Shown in pieces: positions 29,703 through 39,845 of a DNA stretch of 45,712 nucleotides. The position numbers and the translations under genes are program-made. The stretch comes from Phycisphaerales bacterium UBA3190 (GTDB lineage: Bacteria; Planctomycetota; Phycisphaerae; Phycisphaerales; UBA1924). The first letter of the stretch is position 1; every line of letters begins with the position of its first letter. The stretch lies in NCBI GenBank assembly GCA_002364005.1, contig DEXG01000015.1, forward strand, positions 524,729-570,440, given 5' to 3'. The notes beneath the pieces are model-generated. The model was not told where the DNA came from. It ran no database searches and saw only the letters and a program-made list of their open reading frames with translations.

Positions 29703-31169
29703 TCATACTCGGATTTCCTCAAACTCGGCCATATCGGTCGGATCGAGTGTGAGTTGGCGAGTCTCCCATGCGGCTCGGGCCTGAGGGTCTTCCTCGATCA
29801 ACTTATCAATGGCGAGTGATTCTCGGTACTCTGCGGCTTCTGCAACCATGGTCCACTTTGCCTCAACTCCGAGCGACTCAAGCTCATCTCGAATTTCACT
29901 CAACGAGGTACGGAAGAACTCCTTGCGATGATTGACCTTGTTGACTTGCTTAAGCAGGAAATGGTTATGCAGTTTCCGCTCCAGAGCTGGAGCGTCATCA
30001 CTCATGATCATCGCGTGGACATCAAATGCGAAGGGTACGCTGGCGTCCCCCAGCTCTTTCACCCGGTCCAAGGGTTCAAGCCTTCGAGTGAGCCCGATCT
30101 TGAATACCCCCTCACCGAACGAGCCTACATTCGAGATGATGTACACGTGCCCACGCTTGGTGAGCTGTGCCATTGAGATGGCCCGCTGATTCTTCTCTTC
30201 TGCATCGTGAAGCCGCTGCTCCATTTCGGCAAGCTGGGCTTCGAGTAGTGCGCGTTGCTCATCGGATGCGGCTTCAAACTCACGCCTTGCCTTCTCCATT
30301 GCCTTTTTCAGGATGCGTTCTTCTTTTTCAGCTTCCTTCCGTGCTCGCTCGAACTCCCGTCTCGCTCTCTCTTCTTCTCGCATCTGCTCGCGGATTCGAC
30401 GTTGTTCTTCTCGCTCTTGTTCTTTGAGTTCATGAACGATGGCGGCCCATTTGAGCTCTTCGAGACGAGCATCTCGATATTCATAGGTGATCCTGGCATT
30501 GCGGAAGGCCTGCCCATTGAAGTTCACTTGAATGAACGCATCGTGGATAGCCTGCGCAAGCTTGCCCGCATTGTCACGCTTGACCTTCGCTAGAATCGTA
30601 TCGACCTTCCCGTTGAATGCATCGATTACAAAGTTGATCGCACCGTTTCTGCGGACCTCTTCGACATAGTCGCAGTCGGCGGCTTTCTTACTCTTCACGA
30701 TCGCCTTCGTTCGCCGCCTGGATTCCTTGAGTTCTTTCCCGGCGTCTTTGTGGCTGTATTCTTCGGCAAGATCATCGAGTAGCGTGGATGTGGGGACAAG
30801 ATACTCATCCCCATACCCGTCGAGGATGTTCTTCATCGCAATCACGGTCTGTTGGTACAGATCACATTCTTCTTCTCTCTTCTTTGTCTCAGCCCTGATC
30901 TGCTCCGCTTCTTTTTCTGCGCTGGCGATAATCGCATCACGGCGTTCATCTGCGATGTTCTTCTCAACCGCGATCTGTGTGCGGGCGGCCTCGAACATAG
31001 CTTCATATCTTTTTTGTAACTCCGGCTGCTCTTTCCGAAGCTCCGCGAGTTCTCGCTCTGCCTGGAGGAGTTGTGACCGATGAATAAACCAGACAACTAG
31101 AAAGCACGCAAGCGCAGTGCTGGAAACAGCAAACAAGAACCAGGCCATAATCGCCCCCAATATGATCAT
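29703..31169 (-). CDS. DUF4041 / GIY-YIG (MUG113, T5orf172-like) protein with membrane anchor
   Basis: A 488-residue protein. A membrane helix lies at about 8-29, a coiled coil at about 35-110, the DUF4041 region at about 110-245, a second highly charged coiled coil at about 245-335, and a C-terminal GIY-YIG-type nuclease domain at about 340-430. The last domain shows GHVYIISNVGSFG, KIGLTRRLEPLDRVKELGD and KVNHRKEFF, with Glu397 a candidate metal ligand. Such proteins occur in phages and accessory regions; a defence or DNA-processing role is possible but unproven. The gene is AT-richer than its neighbours. A second ATG at 31148 has GGGGG upstream and may be the true start. Confidence 0.85.
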   Translation of the reverse strand: MIILGAIMAWFLFAVSSTALACFLVVWFIHRSQLLQAERELAELRKEQPELQKRYEAMFEAARTQIAVEKNIADERRDAIIASAEKEAEQIRAETKKREEECDLYQQTVIAMKNILDGYGDEYLVPTSTLLDDLAEEYSHKDAGKELKESRRRTKAIVKSKKAADCDYVEEVRRNGAINFVIDAFNGKVDTILAKVKRDNAGKLAQAIHDAFIQVNFNGQAFRNARITYEYRDARLEELKWAAIVHELKEQEREEQRRIREQMREEERARREFERARKEAEKEERILKKAMEKARREFEAASDEQRALLEAQLAEMEQRLHDAEEKNQRAISMAQLTKRGHVYIISNVGSFGEGVFKIGLTRRLEPLDRVKELGDASVPFAFDVHAMIMSDDAPALERKLHNHFLLKQVNKVNHRKEFFRTSLSEIRDELESLGVEAKWTMVAEAAEYRESLAIDKLIEEDPQARAAWETRQLTLDPTDMAEFEEIRV

Positions 31170-31356
31170 CTAAACGAAAATGTAGTATTTCACTCCCCGA
31201 ACTTTCTGTCCACCCGCGTTGCCGTGCTGAGACTGCAAATCAATTCATTCTTTTAATTTATCGGATATGTAAAACTCATTGATTTGATTCATGCACACAT
31301 GCATCCCATACTTCTTGTGGAATCAGGACTCCCCCACTTCCACAAGGAGCAACACC

Positions 31357-34197
31357 ATGGCAGGCGACCCGTTCAACGCGAAAGACACACTCTCGGTCAA
31401 TGGAAACGACTACAGCTACATCAACCTCAAGTCGCTGCAGGCGCAGGGCGTGGGGAATATTGAGAAGATGCCTTTCTCGATTCGGGTGCTGCTTGAGGCG
31501 ATGGTGCGGAACCTTGATGGGTTCATCGTCACCAACGATGACATCGCGGGGCTGGCCAACTACAACGCCAAGAGCGTCAACAGCGTCGAGATGCCGTTCA
31601 TGCCCGGGCGTGTGGTGCTGCAGGACTTCACCGGCGTGCCGTGTGTTGTTGACCTTGCCGCCATGCGTGACGCGATGAAGAATCTCGGCGGCGACCCAGA
31701 GCAGATCAACCCGGCCGTCGCGTGCGATCTGGTCATCGATCACTCGGTGCAGGTGGACGACTTCGCGACGCGTGTTGCGTTGACGATCAACGCGGAGAAG
31801 GAGTTCGAGCGGAACAACGAGCGGTACTCGTTCCTCAAGTGGGGGCAGGAGTCGCTGGATAACTTCCGTGCGGTGCCCCCGGCGACGGGCATTGTGCATC
31901 AGGTGAACCTGGAGTATCTGGCGCGGGGGTGCCTGACCAAGCCGCAGGACGGGACGCAGTGGGTCTACCCCGACTCGCTCGTCGGCACCGACTCGCACAC
32001 GACCATGATCAACGGCGTGGGCGTGCTGGGCTGGGGTGTCGGCGGCATCGAGGCCGAGGCCGTCATGTGCGGCCAGCCCGTGTACATGCTTACCCCCGAG
32101 GTCGTTGGCTTCAAGCTCAAGGGCAAGCTGCCCGAGGGTGCGACGGCGACCGACCTGGTGCTGACCGTCACCCAGATGCTGCGTGCCCATGGCGTGGTTG
32201 AGAAGTTCGTCGAGTTCTACGGCGACGGCATGGCGGAGCTGAGCATCCCCGACCGCGCGACCATCGCGAACATGGCACCCGAGTACGGGGCGACCTGCGG
32301 GTTCTTCCCGATCGACAAGAAGACCATCGAGTACTTCCGCTTCACCGGCAAGACGGCCGAAGAGGTGGCGCTGACCGAGGCGTGGGCCAAGGCATCTGGC
32401 TTCTTCTGGACGCCCGACGCGCCAGAGCCCGAGTTCGCCAGTGCGCTGGAGCTTGATCTCTCGACGGTCGAGCCCTCACTGGCTGGTCCCAAGCGGCCGC
32501 AGGACCGGATCGGGCTCAAGGACATGAAGCCCCAGTTCCACAAGGACATGGTGGATACCTTTGGCAAGCCCGTTCCCGAGGAAGCCGTCGATCTGAGCGG
32601 GTTCTCAAACGAGGGCGGGCAGCCCGCCAATGGGGACACGCAGCTGAGCATGAACTCGTGCAAGGACCGCGGCTTTGCCCGCGTGAAGCTGACCGAGGCG
32701 GCGCACCCGGACCACATTGGCCAAGAGGTCACGCTGCGGCACGGCTCGGTGGTGATCGCGGCGATCACGAGTTGCACGAACACGAGCAACCCCGATGTGA
32801 TGATCGCGGCGGGCTTGGTGGCCAAGAAGGCCAAGGAGCTGGGCCTGAGCCGCAAGCCGTGGGTCAAGACCTCGCTGGCACCGGGTTCCAAGGTGGTTAC
32901 GGAGTACTTTGAGCGTGCGGGCCTGGCGGACGATCTTGAGGCCCTGGGCTTCTACACCGTCGGCTACGGGTGCACGACATGCATTGGTAACTCCGGGCCG
33001 CTCCCGCCTGAGATTGAGCAGGGGATCGTCGACGGCGACCTGGTGTGCACCTCGGTGCTCTCGGGCAACCGCAACTTTGAGGGCCGTGTGCACCCGGCGG
33101 TGAAGGCGAACTACCTGGCGAGCCCGCCATTGGTCGTGGCCTACGCCATCGCGGGTACGGTCGATCTGGATCTGGCCAACGATCCGATCGCGCAGACCGC
33201 GGACGGCAAGGATGTGTACCTGCGTGACATCTGGCCGACTCGCGCCGAGATCGACGAGGTTGTCCGCAACGCCGTCACGACCGAGCAGTTCGAAGAGAAG
33301 TACGGCGCGGTCTACACCGAGAACGAGACCTGGAACAAGGTGCCGGTGAGCGAGAGCGAGCTGTACCCCTGGGAAGAGAAGAGCACCTACATCCAGAACC
33401 CGCCCTTCTTCGAGGGCATGACCGAGGAAGCACCGGGCTTCGGGGTCATCGGCGGGGCCCGCTGCCTGGCGCTGCTGGGCGATTCGGTCACGACCGACCA
33501 CATCTCCCCGGCCGGTCGCATCGAGCCCGAGACACCCGCGGGTCAGTACCTGCTGGAGAACGGCGTGCCCAAGTCGGCGTTCAACAGCTTCGGCTCACGG
33601 CGAGGCAACGACCGCGTGATGACGCGGGGCACCTTCGCCAATGTGCGTGTGAAGAACCAGATCGCGCGGGACGGCGACACGCAGCCCGAGGGCGGCTGGA
33701 CCCGTAACTTCACCAAGGGGAACGATCTGTCGTCGGCCCCGGTCGAGTACATCTACGACGCGGCCCAGGACTACAAGGCCGCGGGCACGCCGCTGGTTGT
33801 GGTCGCCGGCAAGGACTACGGCATGGGCTCGAGCCGCGACTGGGCGGCCAAGGGCACCCTTCTGCTTGGGGTCAAGGCGGTCATCGCCGAGAGCTTCGAG
33901 CGGATCCACCGCAGCAACCTGGTGTTCATGGGCGTGCTGCCGCTGGTGTTCAAGGATGGCCAGACAGCCAAGTCACTGGGCATCAAGGGTGACGAAACCT
34001 TCGACATCATCATGCCCGACCCGGTCGAGCCGCGCTGCGATGTAACGGTCAAGGCGACGCGTCCGGACGGGACGGGCTTCGAGTTCGTCGCTGTGTGCCG
34101 CATCGACACGCCGGTGGAGATCGAGTACTTCAAGAACGGCGGGATCCTGCACACGGTCATTCGCAAGAAGCTCAATGAGAGCAAGCAGATGGCTTAA
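31357..34197 (+). CDS. acnA: Aconitate hydratase A
   Basis: A 946-residue AcnA/IRP-type aconitase that interconverts citrate and isocitrate in the TCA cycle. The [4Fe-4S] ligands are Cys473 (ITSCTNTSNP), Cys539 and Cys542 (GYGCTTCIGNSGPL). GDSVTTDHISPAGRI, GSRRGNDRVMTRGTF and GKDYGMGSSRDWAAKG are the domain 4 and active-site blocks. The start at 31357 has AAGGAG seven bases upstream; the frame continues up to 31291 without similarity. A strong terminator follows, so it is likely monocistronic. Confidence 0.97.
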   Translation: MAGDPFNAKDTLSVNGNDYSYINLKSLQAQGVGNIEKMPFSIRVLLEAMVRNLDGFIVTNDDIAGLANYNAKSVNSVEMPFMPGRVVLQDFTGVPCVVDLAAMRDAMKNLGGDPEQINPAVACDLVIDHSVQVDDFATRVALTINAEKEFERNNERYSFLKWGQESLDNFRAVPPATGIVHQVNLEYLARGCLTKPQDGTQWVYPDSLVGTDSHTTMINGVGVLGWGVGGIEAEAVMCGQPVYMLTPEVVGFKLKGKLPEGATATDLVLTVTQMLRAHGVVEKFVEFYGDGMAELSIPDRATIANMAPEYGATCGFFPIDKKTIEYFRFTGKTAEEVALTEAWAKASGFFWTPDAPEPEFASALELDLSTVEPSLAGPKRPQDRIGLKDMKPQFHKDMVDTFGKPVPEEAVDLSGFSNEGGQPANGDTQLSMNSCKDRGFARVKLTEAAHPDHIGQEVTLRHGSVVIAAITSCTNTSNPDVMIAAGLVAKKAKELGLSRKPWVKTSLAPGSKVVTEYFERAGLADDLEALGFYTVGYGCTTCIGNSGPLPPEIEQGIVDGDLVCTSVLSGNRNFEGRVHPAVKANYLASPPLVVAYAIAGTVDLDLANDPIAQTADGKDVYLRDIWPTRAEIDEVVRNAVTTEQFEEKYGAVYTENETWNKVPVSESELYPWEEKSTYIQNPPFFEGMTEEAPGFGVIGGARCLALLGDSVTTDHISPAGRIEPETPAGQYLLENGVPKSAFNSFGSRRGNDRVMTRGTFANVRVKNQIARDGDTQPEGGWTRNFTKGNDLSSAPVEYIYDAAQDYKAAGTPLVVVAGKDYGMGSSRDWAAKGTLLLGVKAVIAESFERIHRSNLVFMGVLPLVFKDGQTAKSLGIKGDETFDIIMPDPVEPRCDVTVKATRPDGTGFEFVAVCRIDTPVEIEYFKNGGILHTVIRKKLNESKQMA

Positions 34198-34223
34198 GAC
34201 CGCGAAGCACACATTTATATGAC

Positions 34224-34254
34224 AAGGGGATCGATTCATTCGATCCCCTTTTTT
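34224..34254 (+). terminator. Rho-independent terminator after acnA
   Basis: AAGGGGATCGA and TCGATCCCCTT form an 11-bp perfect stem around TTCAT, followed by four more T residues. Confidence 0.95.
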
Positions 34255-34381
34255 ATGTCTTCATACTGCTCGCCATATTCCACGCGGCCCTTGGCTCGGC
34301 CCCGTTACACGGGCGTGACTTCGCTCGGTGAGAACGCATCGTATCTTCTGATGGAACAGAACACCTCATGGAGATCCTTCG

Positions 34382-36148
34382 ATGTATATACAGCTTGCTC
34401 GCCCGGTCATATCCGCTGCCCTCGTGCTCTGTACTGCTTCAGCACGCAGTGTTGCCGATACAAAGCCAACCGATCTGCCGATCACCGAGATCACGACATT
34501 CAAGGATGGGCACGCGATGGTTGTCCGCTCGGGGACCGTTGGGCTCAATGAACACGGCGACGCGGTCCTGTCGGAGCTGCCGCATCCGATCCTCGGCACC
34601 TTCTGGGCGGATGAACTCGAGGGCGACGCGACCCTCGCATCGGTCGTCTCCGAGCGTATCGAGGAGCTTCAGACGCAGCCCGCATCAACCATCCCGGAGC
34701 TGCTGCAGGCCAACATCGGTGCCCGCATCGCCTTCCTCGACCTACGCGACGAGCTGCGTGAGGGCGTGTTGCGAGAGATCATTCGACTCAACTCCGCACC
34801 GGGAGCCGCGTTCAATCCCGCATCGACATGGAACGACTTTCGAGGCCAGTCCCTGGCCGCCGTCAATACCTCAAGCATCGCGTTGATTGAAACTGATTCT
34901 GGTGTCGTCACCATCCCCATTCAGCAGATCCGCGATCTGCGATTCCTTGATGGGTCGCCGAAGACTAGTACGGAGATCACGCGGCAGCGCGAGCGGATGA
35001 CACTCGATCTGGAGTGGGAACACGCCGCCCCGGACGAGGGCGATGTCCGCTTGATGTATGTGCAGAAGGGCGTGCGATGGATCCCCTCATACCGGGTGAC
35101 CATCATCGACGATGACCGTGTACGCCTTGAGCTGCAGGCAACGATCGTCAACGAGCTGGCGGATCTGGATGATGTGACGATGAACTTCGCGGTCGGTGTG
35201 CCGAGCTTTGCGTTTGCCAGTTCACCTGATCCGATGTCGCTGCAGGGCGCCCTGGCGAACCTGGGCCCGCACTTTCACGCGGCATCCGGCACGGGTGCCA
35301 TGCTCTCCAATGCGCTGATGTCTCAGACTTCCATGATGCGCCAAAGCGCCGATGTCTCCGGAGCGACGACACCGGTACCGGCGTCCCCGGAACTGACCGG
35401 ATCGGAGCGGGCCGAGGATCTGTTTGTGTACAGCGTCGACCACATCACCCTGCGTCGAGGCGCTCGAATGGTGGTGCCGCTGGTCTCCTATGAGGTTGGC
35501 TACGAGTCGCTGTACCGGCTCGATATCCCTGCCAGACCACCATATGAGGTGGTGCGCTCGATCCCCGCGCAGCGGAAGACCGCGATCGAGCGGGCCCTCT
35601 CACGCCCGGTCCCCACGCAGATCCTGCGGATCATCAACGACAACGACGGCGGCTACCCGATCACGACTGCCCCGGCCCTGATCCTCAGCGGTGGAAGCAC
35701 GCTCGCGCAGGGCATGCTGACCTTCACCGCCCCCGGCGGTGCGAGTGATCTTGAGGTCGGCAAGGGCGTGGAGATCGCTGTGGATGTCAGGGAAATCGAG
35801 GAAGAGCGTGAGCTTAAAGCCGTGCGCTGGAACAACTACGACTACGCCCGCGCCCGCATCGGTTTCATTGGCGAGCTGACCAATCGCAAGGACAAGCCGG
35901 TCCGCATGGAGATTGTCAAAGTCGCGTTCGGCGAGCGACCGGAGGCCGGGCAGGGTGCGCAGATCGAGATGCTCAGCCCGTACGACCCACGCCTGGGCAG
36001 CGAAGACGATTGGAACTGGTGGCACGGGTACAGCTGGCCGTGGTGGTGGAGCCGCTTCAACGGCATGGCCCGGATCAGCTGGGACATCACCATCGAGCCC
36101 GGACAGAGCATGGAGATTGATGCGAACTGGGGGTACTTCTGGCGTTGA
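34382..36148 (+). CDS. Secreted DUF4139-type protein
   Basis: A 588-residue exported protein with a signal peptide (about 1-25). The central and C-terminal part matches the DUF4139 layout: MYVQKGVRWIPSYRVTIIDD, VRLELQATIVNELADLDDV, YSVDHITLRRGARMVVPL and YRLDIPA. Function of the family is unclear. The extreme C terminus is strikingly rich in tryptophan (DDWNWWHGYSWPWWWSRF). GGAG lies nine bases upstream of the ATG. A terminator follows. Confidence 0.82.
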   Translation: MYIQLARPVISAALVLCTASARSVADTKPTDLPITEITTFKDGHAMVVRSGTVGLNEHGDAVLSELPHPILGTFWADELEGDATLASVVSERIEELQTQPASTIPELLQANIGARIAFLDLRDELREGVLREIIRLNSAPGAAFNPASTWNDFRGQSLAAVNTSSIALIETDSGVVTIPIQQIRDLRFLDGSPKTSTEITRQRERMTLDLEWEHAAPDEGDVRLMYVQKGVRWIPSYRVTIIDDDRVRLELQATIVNELADLDDVTMNFAVGVPSFAFASSPDPMSLQGALANLGPHFHAASGTGAMLSNALMSQTSMMRQSADVSGATTPVPASPELTGSERAEDLFVYSVDHITLRRGARMVVPLVSYEVGYESLYRLDIPARPPYEVVRSIPAQRKTAIERALSRPVPTQILRIINDNDGGYPITTAPALILSGGSTLAQGMLTFTAPGGASDLEVGKGVEIAVDVREIEEERELKAVRWNNYDYARARIGFIGELTNRKDKPVRMEIVKVAFGERPEAGQGAQIEMLSPYDPRLGSEDDWNWWHGYSWPWWWSRFNGMARISWDITIEPGQSMEIDANWGYFWR

Positions 36149-36251
36149 CCCGGGGGCTGATTCATCAACATCCCGTGCGTTCCATATGACACATACATGA
36201 GTTGCATCGGGAGTGCCGAGGAAACAACGCGCTGATTCATGATGTTCGTTC

Positions 36252-36283
36252 AACAGCCGGGCCCATGCCCGGTTGTTCTTTTG
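36252..36283 (+). terminator. Terminator after the DUF4139 gene
   Basis: GCCGGGC-CCAT-GCCCGGT forms the core stem, extended by AACA/TGTT, followed by CTTTTG. The T run is short and interrupted. Confidence 0.75.
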
Positions 36284-36311
36284 TATAATCGGCTCTGAAA
36301 CGGAGGACGAC

Positions 36312-36608
36312 ATGCCGCCCACAGACGCGCAACGCATCATGGCATACGACGCACAGAAGAAATCGCCCCTCATCGCCTATCTTCTCTGGTGGTTCCTGGG
36401 GTTCTTCGGGGCGCACCGGTTCTATATGAACCAGCCGCTGTCCGCGGTGTTTATGCTGCTGCTGACACTGGGATCGATGGTGCTGACCCTCGTGATCATC
36501 GGCTGGCTTGGACTCCTGGTCGTGGCGCTCTGGTGGTTCATCGATGCCTTCCTGATCCCCGGCTATGTGCGTCGATTCAACATGCGTCTGGCGTCCCGGC
36601 TTGGCTGA
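36312..36608 (+). CDS. TM2 domain-containing protein
   Basis: A 98-residue membrane protein with the TM2 signature: KSPLIAYLLWWFLGFFGAHR followed by FYMNQ, then a second helix (about 49-73) and a short DAFLIPGYVRRFN tail. Two helices with a tight turn are typical. Function is unknown; family members are often near envelope genes. GGAGG lies five bases upstream of the chosen ATG. Confidence 0.9.
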   Translation: MPPTDAQRIMAYDAQKKSPLIAYLLWWFLGFFGAHRFYMNQPLSAVFMLLLTLGSMVLTLVIIGWLGLLVVALWWFIDAFLIPGYVRRFNMRLASRLG

Positions 36609-36699
36609 GTGAACGATGCGTTCGGCACCCTGAATGTATACATCGTTGTCCATGACCCCGCTTTCCCACGCGTACAAAGAAGGATTGGAAACACACGCC

Positions 36700-37083
36700 A
36701 TGACCGACTTCAACAGCAAGCACAACCGCTTCGTCTGGTGCGACATCCCCGTCGATGATCTCGACCGGGCGTGCGCGTTCTACGAGGGGGTGATGGGCAT
36801 CGGGTGTCATCGCGAGTCGTTTGGCGACATCCAGTTCGCGGTGCTGGATCATCACGATGGCAACGGCGGGTGCCTGGTGCCGCGGAGGCCCGGGCAGGGC
36901 GGATCGGGGCCGCTGGTCTACCTGAATGTTGACGGGCGTATCCGCGATGCGGTGCAGCAGGTCGCGGCGCTCGGCGGGAAGGTTGTGCAGGATGTGCACG
37001 CGATCGGGCCGCACGGTTGGCGGGCGCTGATCGAGGACAGCGAGGGGAACTCGATGGCGCTGCACTCCACGGTTGATGTGTAA
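36700..37083 (+). CDS. VOC (glyoxalase/bleomycin resistance) family protein
   Basis: A 127-residue protein of the vicinal-oxygen-chelate fold. FVWCDIPVDDLDRACAFYEG opens the first beta-alpha-beta unit, and GKVVQDVHAIGPHGWRALIED with GNSMALHS closes the second. Metal ligands cannot be fixed without alignment. The start at 36700 places the fold right at the N terminus; an earlier ATG at 36652 has no better ribosome binding site. It converges with ppc with six bases between them. Confidence 0.88.
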   Translation: MTDFNSKHNRFVWCDIPVDDLDRACAFYEGVMGIGCHRESFGDIQFAVLDHHDGNGGCLVPRRPGQGGSGPLVYLNVDGRIRDAVQQVAALGGKVVQDVHAIGPHGWRALIEDSEGNSMALHSTVDV

Positions 37084-37089
37084 GACTCG

Positions 37090-39807
37090 TTACCCGGTGG
37101 ACTGCATCGCCGCGGCGATGGCGTTGATGCTGGCCTGGATGATCGGTGCGATCGCGGCGCGGGTTTGGTCATCGTTCGCGTCGCGGTATCGGTTGAGCAG
37201 CTCGATCTGCGTCAGGTGCAGGACATCAGTCATCGGGTTGCGTTCATTGATTGAACGGCCAACAACGGGCGAGTGGGCCATCAGATCGTCGTTGCCCGTT
37301 GCATCGAGGATCGCGTCTCGGGCGCGTTGGTACTCGGCGTAGATCCGATCGAACATGGCGCTGCCCCCCGGCGCGTTCTTCGCGTAGCGTTCGAGGATGG
37401 GCATGCGTGCGCGGGCGAGTTCCTGCGAGGCGTTCTCGAGGATCGTGGAGATCAGCGGTCGCCCCGCGTGCTCGCGAAGGGATGCACGATCCGATTCGGA
37501 AGCTTCGGCGATGGCGGTCCCGATCCCGTACCAGCCGGGGACGAGCGCCCGCATCTGGATCCATGAGAAGCCCCAGGGAATCGCGCGGAGGCGGTCGAAG
37601 GTCAGGGCTTTGCCCTGTGCCCGGGAAACCGGGCGCGACGCGATGGGCATGCTCCCGATGTGCTCGATCGGTGAAGCGCCGACGAACCAATCCCAGAACG
37701 ACGCGTCGTCGATGAGCTGGCGGTAGGTGGTCTGGGCACGCTGCGCGAGGCGGAGCAGGAGTTCATCGAAGGCCGTATCGCTGGGTAGTTCGCACGCATC
37801 GGACGAGGCGAGCAGGGCCGCGTGAACGATCTGCTCAAGGTGGCGACGGGCCATGTCGGGCATGGCGTAGCGGAAGGTGATGACCTCCCCCTGCTCGGTA
37901 AAACGCATGCGTCCGGTGCGGGCGTTTGGCGGCGCAGCCATGATGGCCCGACCGGCACGCCCCCCACCGCGGCCGATGGTGCCCCCGCGCCCGTGGAAGT
38001 ATCGCAGTTGCACCCGTTGCTCGGCAAAGACCTTGGCGACGGCTTCCTGCGCCCGCGCCAACGCGATGTTCGCCATTAAGAACCCGCCGTCCTTGTTGGA
38101 GTCCGAGTAGCCCAGCATGACCTCCTGTTCGAGCGGTCCGCCGGCACAGATCGTGTCCAGGTGGGCCCGGAACACGGGATCGGTCAGCGTCTCGGTCATG
38201 AGTGAGGGCGCACGCTCGAGGTCGTCGATGGTCTCGAACAAGGGCACGACATGCACACGCGAGATCGCCTCGGTGCCGTTGGTCGCGGGGCGGTAGATCC
38301 CCGCCTCCTTCATGAGCAGCATGAGCGTGAGCATGTGGCTGACATCGTGGGTCATGGAGATCACCCACGATCGCACGGTGTCGGGCTCGAGTTCGACGGC
38401 ATCGCGTACAACAGCCAGAGTGTCCATCAGCTCGCGGGTTTCATCCGAGAGCGTGGCGCCGCGTGGGGTCAGGGGGCGGGCGGTCTGGAGTTCGCGGCGG
38501 AGGAGTTCGAGTTTTTCCGCTTCGTTGAGTGCCGTGAAATCCGCGCTGACGCCGGAGATGCGAAGGAGTTCCGTGATCGCGTGCTCGTGGACGCGGGAGT
38601 GCTGCCGGATATCAAGCGTGGCCAGGTGCAGGCCGAACACACGGGCGCGGACGATCGCGTCGCTCAGCAGCCCCTCCTCGGCGACATCGGAGAGTCCTGC
38701 GTGGTGGAGGGCATCGCGGATGAGCAGGAGGTCATCAAGCAGGTCGCTGGCTCGGTACTCCGGGTCGCGTGCGATGCGGGCCTGCATCTGCACGATGCGG
38801 ACACGGATGGGCTCGTACTGGCGCTGCCCGTAGTGCTCCATGTCATCGATCCAGTGCAGGTCCTCCTCCACCCGCTGGGTGATCGCTTTGCCAAGGTCGG
38901 CGCGACGGGTCGAAACGCTCAGGGCATGGCGGAGCTTGCTCAGCTCTTCGTCCCAGAGCTTGAGTACGGCCTGTCGCATGCGGTGCAGGGTATCGTGGGT
39001 GACTTCGGCGGTGACATTGGGATTGCCGTCGCGGTCGCCACCGATCCATGAGCGGTATCGCAGCAGCGCGGGGAGGTCGTTGGCAACGATCTGGGCCTGG
39101 TCTTCGCCGAAGGACCGTTCGGCGGCGTGGATGATGTCCCGGAACAGGCGGGGCACGGTCTGCCAGATGGTGGTCGAGAGGAAGTAGACGCCATTGATCA
39201 CCTCGTCGGGGACGCCCAGGCGCTGGGCGCGGATCTCGTCGGTGAGGAGCATGACCGAGACGATGCGATCGAGACGCTCGGCGATGTCCTTGCGTCGCCG
39301 CGCGGAGAGCGTCTCGTCACGCAATGCGATCACGCAGGTGGCGATATCCATCTGCTTGTCGAGGATCGTGCGTCGGCGTGTTTCGGTGGGATGGGCGGTG
39401 AGTGTGGGCTGGATGTCGAGCTGTTCGAGGAGCTGCTTTGTGCGTTCGATGCTGACGCCGTGCTCCCTGAGTTTGTGCATCGCCTGATCGATCGACTCGG
39501 GGCGTGGGTCGCCTGATTCGCTGTCTCGCTCGCGTTGCTGGTTCACGCGGATGATGTTGAGCTGTTCGGCTTTGTTGAGCAGATGGAAGTGCGCCGTGCC
39601 AACACAGATGAGATTGTTGATCTGGGCCGTGTCCATCGCCGCGATCTGCGAAGCGGCAGACTCGAGCCCCTCATGCCCGACCGCATCGCTCGGGCAGCTG
39701 CAGCAGGCGGCCAAGGCGTGCGCCCTGTCGAGTGTCTCCGCGAGCCCCACATGGGTGCAGGCGGTGCGGAGGGTATGGGCGATGGTGCGTTGGTCGTGGG
39801 CGTGCAT
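37090..39807 (-). CDS. ppc: Phosphoenolpyruvate carboxylase
   Basis: A 905-residue enzyme making oxaloacetate from PEP and bicarbonate, feeding the TCA cycle. TLTAHPTETRRR carries the catalytic His139; MLGYSDSNKDGGFL and YFHGRGGTIGRGGGRAG are the other signature blocks, and the C terminus is QSTG, close to the conserved NTG end. RYRSWIGGDRDGNPNVTAEV is present. The start at 39807 is chosen because the frame beyond it overlaps a terminator. No tight ribosome binding site is visible. Confidence 0.97.
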   Translation of the reverse strand: MHAHDQRTIAHTLRTACTHVGLAETLDRAHALAACCSCPSDAVGHEGLESAASQIAAMDTAQINNLICVGTAHFHLLNKAEQLNIIRVNQQRERDSESGDPRPESIDQAMHKLREHGVSIERTKQLLEQLDIQPTLTAHPTETRRRTILDKQMDIATCVIALRDETLSARRRKDIAERLDRIVSVMLLTDEIRAQRLGVPDEVINGVYFLSTTIWQTVPRLFRDIIHAAERSFGEDQAQIVANDLPALLRYRSWIGGDRDGNPNVTAEVTHDTLHRMRQAVLKLWDEELSKLRHALSVSTRRADLGKAITQRVEEDLHWIDDMEHYGQRQYEPIRVRIVQMQARIARDPEYRASDLLDDLLLIRDALHHAGLSDVAEEGLLSDAIVRARVFGLHLATLDIRQHSRVHEHAITELLRISGVSADFTALNEAEKLELLRRELQTARPLTPRGATLSDETRELMDTLAVVRDAVELEPDTVRSWVISMTHDVSHMLTLMLLMKEAGIYRPATNGTEAISRVHVVPLFETIDDLERAPSLMTETLTDPVFRAHLDTICAGGPLEQEVMLGYSDSNKDGGFLMANIALARAQEAVAKVFAEQRVQLRYFHGRGGTIGRGGGRAGRAIMAAPPNARTGRMRFTEQGEVITFRYAMPDMARRHLEQIVHAALLASSDACELPSDTAFDELLLRLAQRAQTTYRQLIDDASFWDWFVGASPIEHIGSMPIASRPVSRAQGKALTFDRLRAIPWGFSWIQMRALVPGWYGIGTAIAEASESDRASLREHAGRPLISTILENASQELARARMPILERYAKNAPGGSAMFDRIYAEYQRARDAILDATGNDDLMAHSPVVGRSINERNPMTDVLHLTQIELLNRYRDANDDQTRAAIAPIIQASINAIAAAMQSTG

Positions 39808-39845
39808 GGGCAATGGTATCCGGGGTGGAGAGAGACGCGGGATAA

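Noticed and set aside
36273..36290. TATAAT at 36284 as a -10 box for the TM2 gene
   Set aside because: The only -35-like hexamer (TTGTTC) is five bases away, far too close, and is part of a terminator stem. A -10 without -35 cannot be supported.
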